Shown here: piece by piece, positions 9,935-22,765 of the stretch | Layout of the letters: every line of letters starts with the position of its first letter | Numbering within the stretch: position 1 is the first letter of the stretch | NCBI GenBank assembly: GCA_039621445.1 | Contig: CP154954.1 | Location: forward strand, 77,820,073 to 77,884,072 | Length of the DNA: 64,000 nucleotides | DNA from: Euglena gracilis | Taxonomy: Eukaryota; Euglenida; Euglenophyceae; Euglenales | Reading direction: 5' to 3' | The notes under the pieces: generated by a model | Databases searched by the model: none | Told to the model about the DNA's origin: nothing | The model's input: only the letters and a program-made list of their open reading frames with translations | Translations under genes and position numbers: made by a program

Positions 9935-10915
9935 TAAATTTTGTGCGCACTTCCATTTCTTTTGAAAAAGAACCCAACGTTCTGTGTGCTACTTCATGAG
10001 TCAAGTGTTTGTTGACCATTCAATAGCTGTTTCTCTCAGTCTTGGGTTTTATGATGGGAAAAACTTCATTGCGGTATTTAATCTGGAAACCCGGGACCCA
10101 CTTCCACCCATTTCCACCCATTAACAAAAAACAAAGTAACCCACTGCCCTTCAACCTCAAAATATTGCCCAGTTTCCGTGAGGTGGACAAGCTTGATCGA
10201 CCAGATGATCGTGGAGAATGTGTTGTTGTCTCCTTGTCCAGAGCTCCAAGCATGCCTTCTCTCCCCATCCATGCACTGCAAATTAGTTCTATATAATTCT
10301 TTGCCGCTGTTCAGTCTGAGAAACCTGGCCTGCTGGCATGCGCCTCTCCCGCTCCACCCTGGAATAAAAAGTACGTCCGCAAAGAGACCGCTGAAGATGA
10401 GACCCAGGCCAGGCAGCAAAAAAAAGTGCATGATGTTGAGAAATGTCTGCCAATTCCTACAACTATCCAGATATTGTGGTTGAATTTGTGGAGTTGTTTG
10501 AGGGAGCCAAATTTTGTTGCTTGCAAAATCAACTTGAACTCTGGTAAGGTTGAACTGGTTCTTTTGTAAATGGGGCTTGCATAATAATATTATATTGTTA
10601 TAAAATTGGAATACTATTGCGTAATGCAAAACAAATATATACACACTTATGTGAATTACATGTGCAAAAAATTTCTCATTTCACTTCTCCATGTTTATTT
10701 TATATATATGTACACATAGATGCATACATGCATGTACATATTTACGTAGTATCTGTGCCTTATATAATATCTCTGGATCATTTTAATATGTTTTTAACAA
10801 TAACAAGGGCCATCGTGTTACTTTTTGATTGTAACCATTGCAAGCACCTTTTCTGAGCACTGTGCACCAAGCCACAAATAATACCAAACCATTAAGATCA
10901 TTGGTGCACTCCACC

Positions 10916-10966
10916 CAGGCTTCTTTTTAGACAACGGGGGGGGAGGGGGGGGGGAAAGGAGGGGTG

Positions 10967-11006
<40 letters not shown>

Positions 11007-11061
11007 TTCTGGGGGGGGGGGGGGGGGGAGTGCGGAGGGGGGGGGGGGGGGGTGGGGGGGG

Positions 11062-11114
<53 letters not shown>

Positions 11115-11166
11115 CCTCGGCTTGGGGGGGGAGGGGTTTGTTTTTTTTTTTTTTGGTTTGGGGGGT

Positions 11167-11197
<31 letters not shown>

Positions 11198-11209
11198 TGT
11201 GGGAGGGGG

Positions 11210-11249
<40 letters not shown>

Positions 11250-11526
11250 CCACCCACCCAGGGTGGCGCGGGACCCCCCCGGGGGGCGGGGGGGGGGGGC
11301 GGGGACCCCCCCAAAATCGGGCCCGTTAAAGGCAATTTTCAAAAATTTTCGGCGCTTCACGCCGAAAAGGTATACCCAGCGCCTCCGGCGCGAGACCCCA
11401 CCCCGAGGGTGGGGGGCCCGGAGCCGGACCCCCCCCCACGGGGGGGGGGGGGGGGGTGCCGGGGAGCCCCCCACCCACCCCCCTCCCCCCCCGGGGGGGG
11501 GGTCTGCTGACTTAAAAAGAAGCCTG
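10916..11526. mobile_element. Poly-G-rich hAT-like MITE with 8-bp duplication and empty sites
   Basis: A 611-bp element with a 14-bp perfect terminal inverted repeat (CAGGCTTCTTTTTA and its complement), flanked by ACTCCACC on both sides (10908-10915, 11527-11534). The homologous positions in units B (18643-18650) and C (25958-25965) carry one ACTCCACC and no insert. Most of the interior is G runs totalling several hundred bases, which create spurious polyglycine and polyproline frames. No transposase is present, so it is non-autonomous. Confidence 0.92.
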
Positions 11527-12793
11527 ACTCCACCTGCATAACAGTGAGAAGCTTCACAAACTCCTCAGGAAGCTTGCCGTGCATTTGAAGCCAGAAAAAA
11601 TCATCGAGTGAGCAAATGTGCTTGTTTGCTTAAAAATGGGAGTCTCAGAACACAACCTTCTTGCTCAGGACTTTCTTTTTTATTATCCATTTTCCTTTGT
11701 ACTATTACACATGCAAATGATAATTTCTTACGGCGATGTATGAGACTGATTGGGCTGGGAACGGCTGAAAAGCGTGCCAAAAGCTGCGGTAACATGTGTT
11801 AAAAGGCATTCGAACATATTTCCACATTCAAATATCACACTAGGCTGGGCTGAATGTGGTTATGGCAATCTCACTTTCGCCTCACTGAGATTGAGACATT
11901 GTGGTAAGAACAAAAGCATGTGACTACTCAGCCAACTTGAAACTGGAACATATTATAGACAAAATATGGGGCACTTCAATAACGCCAGCCAGGAGCCCAT
12001 CATCACATGGCTACCACATGCCATATACAGTGCAAATGCAACAACTGCAAAAAAACACCTGCTGCGCGCACTCAGGTTGGAAAATATTAGCATTATTTCC
12101 ATGCCAGTACCCACCCAGTGCCTTGATATTAAACTGGAGACGCAAGAATAATTATGTTTGCAAATTACCCAGAAAAAAATTGGGGTGTATAACCTGCTCA
12201 GTTTGATTGCTGAATTGTAATTCTCAATGAATGAGCGTCACCTGTCAATGAGACCTTGCACATGACAAATGATAGACAACACACAAGGCCCCTGTGTTCA
12301 ACCGAGACGAACTCATTGGGATGCATTCGGCAAACATTTGGCACGAGGAGATAAGCAACAAGCGATGGAAGTGTGCTGCATTTGAGATTTGTTGAAACAT
12401 CCACGGGCTTTTTCCCTGTTTGTGCAGAGGAAAAAGCAGACGATGCAGACGTACCAATGGAGGCTTCGACCCTGGGCAATAAGGAGTTTGCTGCAAAGTG
12501 CTCCGTGAAGGAACTTGGCGAATGATACAATACACATGATATACGCGCATACGACTCTTCGTTTGCACCTCATCTGTCAGCGTAAAATATCCTCGACAAA
12601 CACCCATCGCCCTCCGACTGATTGGCAAACATATATCTGTTGTGAACCAGAAAAGCCACCAGGAATCTGACTGCAAACTGACAGGGGTCAAAGAAAAGAA
12701 TTGTTAAAAAAAAAAATAATGTCAAACACCAGAAAAAGCCGCTGCCAAACCCAGCTGGCTGGATCCAAGCCTCTAGAGCTTGCCATCACACCT

Positions 12794-13021
<228 letters not shown>

Positions 13022-13032
13022 TCCGGCAGCAG

Positions 13033-13638
13033 TCCACCTTTTCTTCGGTGGGCTGCTGTATGCCAACACGCCTGGACGCGGTGGAGGAGCCACTTCTGCC
13101 TCTCATACACCTTGACATGCAGGAGGCTAAAGTGTTGGCAACCCCCCCTGAAAATGTTTTATGTGGTAGTACTTGGTTTTCTCTGTGGGAAGTCGACCTG
13201 CGAACGAGCCCGCGGGTAACTCCTACTCACACATCAGTGCGACTTGTACGACCTTGTGCCGCAGGCACAGAACTTAACGATGCAACTACACCCACCAAGA
13301 ATTCTAAACACATGCTTTTTCCTCCATGTTCACTTGCAACTCCAACCTTGGAGCATCTGATGCTCTTCTCTCCTTTTTGGCCGCTTCCCACAACCTTGCA
13401 AATGAGCACCGACCAGCGCAGCTTACCTGCAGCCGCCGAGTTTTCAGCCACCCGGGTTCGTCTTTCGCATCTCCTCAACTCGCTTTCCCCCCCGGAAAAA
13501 AAATGTGGGGTGATTCCGAATTCTCTGGGCTGCCTTCAAAGCTGCACCCTCTGGGCCCCCAAGGGAAGAAATGCTATGATTCGGGATTTTGCTGCTTCCC
13601 GAAATGCTTTGTTCTTGAGAAGTTATATTTGTCTGTGA
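13033..13638 (+). CDS. Open frame shared by units A and B, function unknown
   Basis: About 200 codons open from the end of the (TG)n tract to TGA at 13638, with no stop in either copy (unit B: about 20100-20709) and nearly identical DNA. No ATG at the left edge, no recognised motif, and composition not clearly coding. The openness in both copies may only reflect their recent common origin. Confidence 0.25.
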   Translation, partial: STFSSVGCCMPTRLDAVEEPLLPLIHLDMQEAKVLATPPENVLCGSTWFSLWEVDLRTSPRVTPTHTSVRLVRPCAAGTELNDATTPTKNSKHMLFPPCSLATPTLEHLMLFSPFWPLPTTLQMSTDQRSLPAAAEFSATRVRLSHLLNSLSPPEKKCGVIPNSLGCLQSCTLWAPKGRNAMIRDFAASRNALFLRSYICL

Positions 13639-13758
13639 ATGGCCGAACCAATGAACTCAATAACCAATTTCTGCTGTTTTTTCCCCTTCTTTTTTCCTTT
13701 TTTTTTTGAACGAGGTGGGTGTGTTGTCATTCTTGTTGTCCCTTCTTTTCCTTCACCC

Positions 13759-14076
13759 ATGAGGGACCCGCTCCCTGTCATTCGCCTTGAGGATGTCGGC
13801 TCTGCGCTTCACGCCACTGTGGTTAAGGGCGCCGTCAAGTTCGACGGGGTCCCCGTAACCGCTGAGCTGCTGGGATCCTTCGGTCTCTGGTTCTCCGTAA
13901 TCACCGGCCGCCTCCCGTCCCTGGACGTGGCGCTGCTGCGCCGGAGCCGCCCCTCCTCCAGCCGGCTGCCCTGGAGAGAGGTCCTGCCGGCAACCTTGGA
14001 CTCCGTGCGGGACCTGGACCGCAATGGAGTCCTTCTGGCTGCCGCAGAGTATAGGGGTTGCTTTGGATCAGTCTGA
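13759..14076 (+). CDS. Duplicated 105-codon ORF, unknown protein (copy in unit A)
   Basis: Starts at ATG 13759 after a long pyrimidine tract and ends at TGA 14076. It is GC-rich against AT-rich flanks (an AAAATATTT stretch follows), as expected for a coding exon here. The product starts MRDPLPVIRLEDVG and contains GLWFSVITGRLPSLDVALLRRS; it has no signal peptide or membrane segment and I recognise no family. An identical copy lies at 20830-21147. It could be a small gene or a first exon; an upstream pyrimidine tract could serve trans-splicing. Confidence 0.45.
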   Translation: MRDPLPVIRLEDVGSALHATVVKGAVKFDGVPVTAELLGSFGLWFSVITGRLPSLDVALLRRSRPSSSRLPWREVLPATLDSVRDLDRNGVLLAAAEYRGCFGSV

Positions 14077-14420
14077 TCTCATAATGATGCTATGTGTTTT
14101 CTTTTTAAAAAAATATTTTTTTTATTTTTTAATACTATATTAAAAAATATTATATTAATATTTTAAATATAATTAATATAATATTAATCAAGAAGGTCGA
14201 CAGAGTTCTTTGCTGTTACATATGCACTCTGCACTACATCATTTTACCTTATTTTATGCTCTCGTGCGTCACGCATGCATTGGACTGCCTGTTTGTTTTG
14301 AAATTTTGGTGCGAACGCCATTTGGTCTTCCCCTGGCCCAGTCCGTATTGACCCATCCCCTGTTGACAATTGCCTCCCTCGTTCCACGCCGAGAGGTCGC
14401 CGAGTCCCTGAATTCTGAAC

Positions 14421-15690
14421 GTATTAGATATGTTGGTGGACATTCAATGAACACAGGTGGTCATATGGAAAACGTTAGTGGCCATGTTCTGGAATTTTCA
14501 GACCTACAACCATCAACGTAGGTCATTACAAAAACTCTGGCTATTTCCAGGCCTGCAAAAAATTCTGGTAGTTGTTCATTCTGGTGGACAGAGTGAGTGT
14601 CCAATCTGGAACCTTTGGTGGTCATTGGTGGTGGTGGTCATGAAAATCATATTGATGGCCAGTTTGAACCGGAATTCACAAATTCTTTCTGCAGAACCTC
14701 TGGGGAATCACCTGTTGGTACACCAGCACCACCTGTCCTTTTGGACATCATGACCCCAAGCACTGTGCTCCACACAAACGCTGTGGCGGTCACAACTGGT
14801 ATGCCAAGATCACAGCTGCCTACCTGCATTCATTGCAAATTATCAGCCTTGTGAGAGATGTAATGCATTCTTTCACCTTTGACGAAGCAGATAAACTCAA
14901 CCGTTTTCAGTATGATAATGCATTCATACACTCTGACTCTGGTGGCCAATCATTGAACGTCGGTGGCCCTCTGGAAAACTGTAATAGCTTCAATATGCGG
15001 GAAACGGTAACTCTTAACCATGATAACTTTGTTTAGAAAAAGAGTCGAAATACAGAAAAAAAAGTGCCTGCCGTGCGGTAAAGTGGTAAAATGGTAAAAT
15101 AAATGGGGAAGGCTTCTGGTAGGCTCCGCTAAACATTCAGACAACCTCTTTAAACATTCAGTGGTGTGGTGGGTAAATTGTGTAACTGCTTCCATGATGG
15201 CCATCACGGCACTCATCATTCCTCTCACACCACGTGGCGCCCCAACCAACATTGACGAGGCCATCCAGCAACTGGCACCCAGGGGCACGATGCAGGTGTT
15301 AGCCGTGGTCCTTGGTTGACACACACTGAAAGTTTTGCCCTGTCAGAAACTTTGGTAGACTTCCACAATTGGTCTATCTCGTGTTATCGGAATATACACC
15401 TTGTATCAGAATTCTCCTATCTGTGGCATTATGCCTGGAAATTGTCCCTTTCATCTGACTTCCATTTCATTTGAAAACTATGATCAAACGTTTGGAAATA
15501 TCGGTTGTCATTCAGTGAACGTTAGTGTGTGGAAAACGTTGGTGGCCAAGCTGGCAAGGTAGCAAACAACATTGGTGGCCATTACAACAATGTTGGTGGT
15601 GACTTAGGAGACGCTTTCACACATACAAAGAACGTTGGTGGACATTAATCAAAGAGCGTAGGTGGTCATGTGGAAAACGTTGATTCCAGA
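14421..15690 (+). repeat. Imperfect VGGH-type repeats, unit A
   Basis: Short imperfect repeats built on AACGTTGGTGG(A/C)CAT occur at about 14430-14520, 14570-14660, 14935-14975 and 15530-15690. In frame they read NVGGH or ENVGGH. The frame is interrupted in unit A (TAA after GGACAT near 15645) but open in unit B. Confidence 0.5.
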
Positions 15691-18600
15691 TATACAGCTA
15701 AGTTGGGTGGCTGCTAGAGCATAACGTGGTGTCATTTGAAAAATGTTGGTGGTTATTTTGGAGACCTTTTCACCCCTGTAAATATCTCAATCGGGGAAAA
15801 TGTATGTGTGTATACTTATGTACAGGAAAATTTGGGCTGCTTTCCCTCGTTGATCCCAATTCAGAATATACATAATCCCATTCATTCATCACCAAATCCC
15901 ACCGTTGTGGACGAGGCCGTACATCAGCCAGCCCCCGAGTAACACGATGAAGGTGTTTGCTGTGATCCTTGGTTTGCATGCACTGCATTTGGAGAAGGAC
16001 TATGGAGACAAAATTGGCATATTGTATATGTAATAACGGCCAAGGCATGCTTCTGTTGAAGGTTTGTTGTGCTTCTTTTGGTGCTGGGTGTCAGAGTGAT
16101 AAAGGCACGATGCGTCCCTCGGTCCCGTTCCATGCGGCGCTGCTTGCATTGCTGGACCTCCCTGGTTTCTTTCAGAATCCTGGCTGGCTTGTCTTATGAA
16201 ACAAGATACGGCAGGTCCACAGAATTTTGCAAAAGCTGCTTGCATTTATATTTCATGAAATCTCCGTTACGGTGCAGAATATTAAAAAAAAAAGGATTCA
16301 GGTGATGCCTGAGAGTGCATTCCAAAACAAACGTTCCGGAAAAACTGATCCTGCAAAAGGCTGCTGCCCAGTATGGGTTGCAGCAAGGCGGCTGCGCGAT
16401 GATCTTCCGTTTTATGTCCTCTCATGTTTAGCCGTGGCTGACCGAGGTGATATGGGGGGGATGGTTCCCTCCGAAGCAGAAGTGCGGCCGGAAATAAGCC
16501 GAATTCGAGGCTGGGGGGGGGGGGGGCAGCAGGGCAGACATTTTTTTTAACGCTTTCCCCCTAACCGGGCTCAATTTTGCAGAAGCGAAGGCCCGAGGGG
16601 CAGCATTTTTATCTCTCTGGATATCTCAATTTCTGGACTGGAGGGGGGCAGCTCTGTTTCCCTCTCTTCCTCCCCGAAACTGGGTCGGTTGAACCGAACC
16701 GAAAACCGTGGGGAGGGAATTTGATCAATCATGATGAGAATGGCCGTGGCTGTGGCCGTGGCTGTGACAGTTTATTTTTCCCCGGAGGGTTTCAGTTGAA
16801 CCGAACCGAAGCCCTGGTAGTGGGGCAGGAATTTCACGCCGTGGCTGTGATGATTACCTCTGCCAGAATTTCGGTCAGACCAACCGAAAGCCCTGGGCCC
16901 TGTGAGCCCGCGATGGATGATGGGCTGGTGCTCTCAGATTCTTTTTTCATCTTTTTTGTTTTTTCGTGCAGAATTCACAGATTCTTTACACCAGGAATTA
17001 ATTATCTGCAGATTTTCTCCCCGTCGTCTTTCCTCCTGTTTTTAGACAGGGAACAAAGCCAGGATTTGGGGAGGAAATTTCACAGTCCATTGGCAGCAAA
17101 AATATCCCTCCTCCCAACCAAATTTTGTGCACATTTCCATTTCTTTTGAAAAAGAAGCCAACGTTTCTGTGTACTACTTCACGAGTCAAGTGTTTGTTTT
17201 CTGTTTGTGTCTGTACAACCCACTGCCGGCCCGGGTTGGGGTGACCCAATGAGAGCACCATCACGTGCCGTGTCCGCTGGACTGGGTTCACGCTCTATTT
17301 TCAGAGTTTGTTGAGCATTTGACCATTCAATTACTGTTTCTCTCAGTCGTGGGATTTATGATGGGAAAAACTTCATTGCGGTATTTAATCTGGAAACCCG
17401 GGACCCACTTCCACCCATTTTCTGACAAACATATTAAACAAAAAACAAAATAACCCACTGCCCTTCAACCTCAAAATATTGCCCAGTTTCCGTGAGGTGG
17501 ACAAGATTGTTCGACCAGATGATCGTGGAGAATGTGTTGTTGTCTCCTTGTCCAGAGCTCCAAGCATGCCTCTCCATGCACTGCAAATTAGTTCAATGCA
17601 TTTCTTCGCCGCTGTTCAGTCTGAGAAACCTTGCCTGCTGGCATGCACCTCTCCCGCCCCACCCTATGAATAAAAAGTACGTCCGCAAAGAGACCGCTGA
17701 AGATGAGACCCAGGCCAAGGAGCAAAAAAAAGTGCATGATGTTGAGAAATGTCTGCCAATTCCTACAACTATCCAGATATTGTGGTTGAATTTGTGGAGT
17801 TGTTTGAGGGAGCCAAATTTTGTTGCTTGCAAAATCAACTTGAACTCTGGTAAGGTTGAACTGGTTCTTTTGTAAATGGGGTTTGCATAATAATATTATA
17901 TTGTTATAAAATTGGAATACTATTGCGTAATGCAAAACAAATATATACACACTTATGTGAATTACTTATGCAAAAAAATTCTCATTTCACTTATCCATGT
18001 TTATTTTATATATATGTACACATAGATGCATACATACATGTACATATTTACGTAGTATCTGTGCCTTATGTAATATCTCTGGATCATTTTAATATGTTTT
18101 TAACAATAACGAGGGCCATCGTGTTACTTTTGATCCTGCAATTTCAAGCAATGCGCAGTCAAGCTGGGTTCGATTGCTGCCCACCCCAGCATGGACCGCC
18201 TTGCCCCCTTTGCCTTGGCTGAATTGGCATATCAATTCGGTGCCAAAAACGTTCCGCAAGCCAATGCCACACCTCGGTCAATCAATGGCTTGCGTACCTC
18301 ACACTGTGTTGCACTGCCAGACCTTGTTTAACATGAAATATAATTCCTGCTGCCAAGTCTGCAAATTATTTTTTTTTTGCTCAGTGACGATGAGAAAAGT
18401 TTCCCGCCATTAAAGATTTGAATGCCGATGTCACTACTGGGGTTTTCTCGGGCTTTTCTGCATTTTTTTTCTTTGCTAAATTTGAAGTGTGGACAAAAGA
18501 TTGCTTGCACTGGGAACCACTTTTTAAAAAACAATTTGCACCATCCTTTTTTTTGAATTTTTGATTGTAACCATTGCAAGCATCATTGAGCCGACTGTGC

Positions 18601-19903
18601 ACCAAGCCGCAAATAACACCAAACCATTAAGAACATTGGCACACTCCACCTGCATGACAGCTTCAGCTTCAGAAACTCCTCAGGAAGCTTGCCGTGCATT
18701 TGAAGCCAGAAAAAATCATCGAGTGAGCAAATGTGCTTGTTTGCTTAAAAATGGGAGTCTCAGAACACAACCTTCTTGCACAGGACTTTCTTTTTTATTA
18801 TCCATTTTCCTTTGTATTATTACACATGCAAATGATAATTTCTTACGGTGGTGTATGAGACTGATTGGGCTCGGAACGGCTGAAAAGCGTATCAAAAATT
18901 GCGGTAACATGTGTTAAAAGGCATTCGAACATATTTCCACATTCAAATATCACACTAGGCTGGGCTGAATGTGGTTATGGCAATCTCACTTTCGCCTCAC
19001 TGAGACTGAGACAATGTGGCAAGAACAAAAGCATGTGACTACTCAGCCAACTTGAAACTGGAACATATTATAGACAAAATATGGGGCACTTCAATAACGC
19101 CAGCCAGGAGCCCATCATCACATGGCTACCACATACCATATACAGTGCAAATGCAACAACTGCAAAAAAAACACCTGCTGCGCGCACTCAGGTTGGAAAA
19201 TATTAGCATTATTTCCATGCCAGTGCCCACACTGTGTCTTGATATTAAACTGAAGACGCAATAATAATTATATTTGCAAATTACCCAGAAAAAATTGGGG
19301 TGTATAACCTGCTCAATTTGATTGCTGAATTGTAATTCTCAATGAATGAGCGTCACCTGTCAATGATAACTTGCACATGACAAATGATAGACAACACACA
19401 AGGCCCCTGTGTTCAACCGAGACGAACTTATTGGGATGCACTTGGCAAACATTTGGCACGAGGAGAAAAACAACAAGCGATGCAGGTGTGCTGCATTTGA
19501 GATTTGTCGAAACATCCACGGGCTTTTTCCCTGTTTGTGCAGAGAAAAAAGCAGACGATGCAGACGTACCAATGGAGGCTTCGACCCTGGGCAATAAGGA
19601 GTTTGCTGCAAAGTGCTCCGTGAAGGAACTTGGCGAATGATACAATACACATGATATACGCACATACGACTCTTCGTTTGCACCTCATCTCAGCGTAAAA
19701 TATCCTCGACAAACACCCATCGTCCTCCGACTGATTGATAAACATATATCTGTTGTGAACCAGAAAAGTCACCAGGAATTTGACTGCAAACCGACAGGGG
19801 TCAAAGAGAAGAATTGTTAAAAAAAAATGTCAAACACCAGAAAAAGCCGCTGTCAAACCCAGCTGGCTGGATCCAAGCCCGCTAGAGCTTGCCATCACAC
19901 CTC

Positions 19904-19972
19904 TGTGTGTGTGTGTGTGTGTGTGCGTGAGTGGGTGGGTGGGTGGGTGGGTGGGTGGGTGGGTGTGGGTGG

Positions 19973-20003
<31 letters not shown>

Positions 20004-20094
20004 GGTGGGTGGGTGGGTGGGTGGGTGGGTGGGTGGGTGGGTGGGTGGGTGGGTGGGTGTGTGTGTGAGTGAGTGAGTGAGTGAGTGTGTGTCC
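19904..20094. repeat. (GGTG)n/(TG)n/(GTGA)n microsatellite of unit B
   Basis: A mixed tract of TG, GGTG and GTGA repeats at the position homologous to 12794-13019. Confidence 0.95.
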
Positions 20095-20829
20095 TCCGGC
20101 AGCAGCACCTTTTCTTTGGTGGGCTGCTGTCTGCCAACACGCCTGGACGCGGTGGAGGAGCCACTTCTGCCTCTCATACACCTTGACATGCAGGAGGCTA
20201 AAGTGTTGGCAACCCCCCCTGAAAATGTTTTATGTGGTAGTACTTGGTTTTCTCTGTGGGAAGTCGACCTGCGAACGAGCCCGCGGGTAACTCCTACTCA
20301 CACATCAGTGCGACTTGTACGACCTTGTGCCGCAGGCACAGAACTTAACGATGCAACTACACCCACCAAGAATTCTAAACACATGCTTTTTCCTCCATGT
20401 TCACTTGCAACTCCAACCTTGGAGCATCTGATGCTCTTCTCTCCTTTTTGGCCGCTTCCCACAACCTTGCAAATGAGCACCGACCAGCGCAGCTTACCTG
20501 CAGCCGCCGAGTTTTCAGCCACCCGGGTTCGTCTTTCGCATCTCCTCAACTCGCTTTCCCCCCCGGAAAAAAAATGTGGGGTGATTCCGAATTCTCTGGG
20601 CTGCCTTCAAGGCTGCACCCTCTGGGCCCCCAAGGGAAGAAATGCTATGATTCGGGATTTTGCTGCTTCCCGAAATGCTTTGTTCTTGAGAAGTTATATT
20701 TGTCTGTGAATGGCCGAACCAATGAACTCAATAACCAATTTCTGCTGTTTTTTCCCCTTCTTTTTTCCTTTTTTTTTTGAACGAGGTGGGTGTGTTGTCA
20801 TTCTTGTTGTCCCTTCTTTTCCTTCACCC

Positions 20830-21147
20830 ATGAGGGACCCGCTCCCTGTCATTCGCCTTGAGGATGTCGGCTCTGCGCTTCACGCCACTGTGGTTAAGGG
20901 CGCCGTCAAGTTCGACGGGGTCCCCGTAACCGCTGAGCTGCTGGGATCCTTCGGTCTCTGGTTCTCCGTAATCACCGGCCGCCTCCCGTCCCTGGACGTG
21001 GCGCTGCTGCGCCGGAGCCGCCCCTCCTCCAGCCGGCTGCCCTGGAGAGAGGTCCTGCCGGCAACCTTGGACTCCGTGCGGGACCTGGACCGCAATGGAG
21101 TCCTTCTGGCTGCCGCAGAGTATAGGGGTTGCTTTGGATCAGTCTGA
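20830..21147 (+). CDS. Duplicated 105-codon ORF, unknown protein (copy in unit B)
   Basis: Identical in sequence to 13759-14076, with the same pyrimidine-rich leader and the same AT-rich trailer. See that entry for the protein. Unit C is truncated before this position and has no copy. Confidence 0.45.
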   Translation: MRDPLPVIRLEDVGSALHATVVKGAVKFDGVPVTAELLGSFGLWFSVITGRLPSLDVALLRRSRPSSSRLPWREVLPATLDSVRDLDRNGVLLAAAEYRGCFGSV

Positions 21148-22595
21148 TCTCATAATGATGCTATGTGTTTTCTTTTTTAAAAAAATTTTTTTTTATTTTT
21201 TAATACTATATTAAAAAATATTATATTAATATTTTAAATATAATTAATATAATATTAATCAAGAAGGTCGACAGAGTTCTTTGCTGTTACATATGCACTC
21301 TGCACTACATCATTTTACCTTATTTTATGCTCTCGTGCGTCACGCATGCATTGGACTGCCTGTTTGTTTTGAAATTTTGGTGCGAACGCCATTTGGTCTT
21401 CCCCTGGCCCAGTCCGTATTGACCCATCCCCTGTTGACAATTGCCTCCCTCGTTCCACGCCGAGAGGTCGCCGAGTCCCTGAATTCTGAACGTATTAGAT
21501 ATGTTGGTGGACATTCAATGAACACAGGTGGTCATATGGAAAACGTTAGTGGCCATGTTCTGGAATTTTCAGACCTACAACCATCAACGTAGGTCATTAC
21601 AAAAACTCTGGCTATTTCCAGGCCTGCAAAAAATTCTGGTAGTTGTTCATTCTGGTGGACAGAGTGAGTGTCCAATCTGGAACCTTTGGTGGTCATTGGT
21701 GGTGGTGGTCATGAAAATCATATTGATGGCCAGTTTGAACCGGAATTGACAAATTCTTTCTGCAGAACCTCTGGGGAGTCACCTGTTGGTACACCAGCAC
21801 CAACTGTCCTTTTGGACATCATGACCCCAAGCACTGTGCTCCACACAAACGATGCGGAGGTCACAACCAGACAACTGGTATGCCATGATCACAGCTGCCT
21901 GCCCGCATTCATTGCAAAATATCAGCCTTGTGAGAGATGTAATGCATTCTTTCACCTTTGACAAAGCAGATAAACTCAACCATTTTCAGTATGATAATGC
22001 ATTCATACACTTCGGTGGCCATTCATTGAGCGTTGGTGGCCCTCTGTGAAAACTGTAATAGCTTCATGTAATATGCGGGAAACGGTAACTCTTAACCATG
22101 ATAACTTTGTTTAGAAAAAGAGTCGAAATACAGAAAAAAAAGTGCCTGCCGTGTGGTAAAGTGGTAAAATGGTGAAATAAATGGGGAAGACTTCTGGTAG
22201 GCTCCGCTGAACCTCTTTAAACATTCAGTGGTGCGGTGGGTAAGTTGTGTAACTGCTTCCATGATGGCCATCACGGCACTCATCATTCCTCTCACACCAC
22301 GTGGCGCCCCAACCAACATCGACGAGGCCATCCAGCAACTGGCACCCAGGGGCACGATGCAGGTGTTAGCCGTGGTCCTTGGTTGACACACACTGAAATT
22401 TTTGCCCTGACAGAAAGTTTGGTAGACTTCCACAGTTGGTCTATCTCGTGTTATCGGAATATACACCTTGTATGAGAATTCTCCCATCGGTGGCACTATG
22501 CCTGGAAATTGTCCCTTTCATCTGACTTCCATTTCATTTGAAAACTATGATCAAACGTTTGGAAATATCGGTTGTCATTCAGTGAACGTTAGTGT

Positions 22596-22765
22596 GTGGA
22601 AAACGTTGGTGGCCAAGCTGGCAAGGTAGCAAAGAACATTGGTGGCCATTACAAAAATGTTGGTGGTGACTTAGGAGACGCTTTCGTATATACAAAGAAC
22701 GTTGGTGGACATTCATCAAAGAGCGTAGGTGGTCATGTGGAAAACGTTGATTGCCTTGTTTCCAG
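22596..22765 (+). repeat. In-frame VGGH-type repeat, unit B
   Basis: About six imperfect units reading ENVGGQ, NIGGHYK, NVGGDLG, NVGGHSS, SVGGHVENV in one uninterrupted frame from ATG 22596. The frame runs on to 23117 without recognisable motifs. The repeat is broken in unit A, so coding is doubtful. Confidence 0.4.

Noticed and set aside
10818-11541. Polyproline and polyglycine frames of up to 218 codons
   Set aside because: Produced by the G runs inside the MITE; bounded by the element, not by gene signals.
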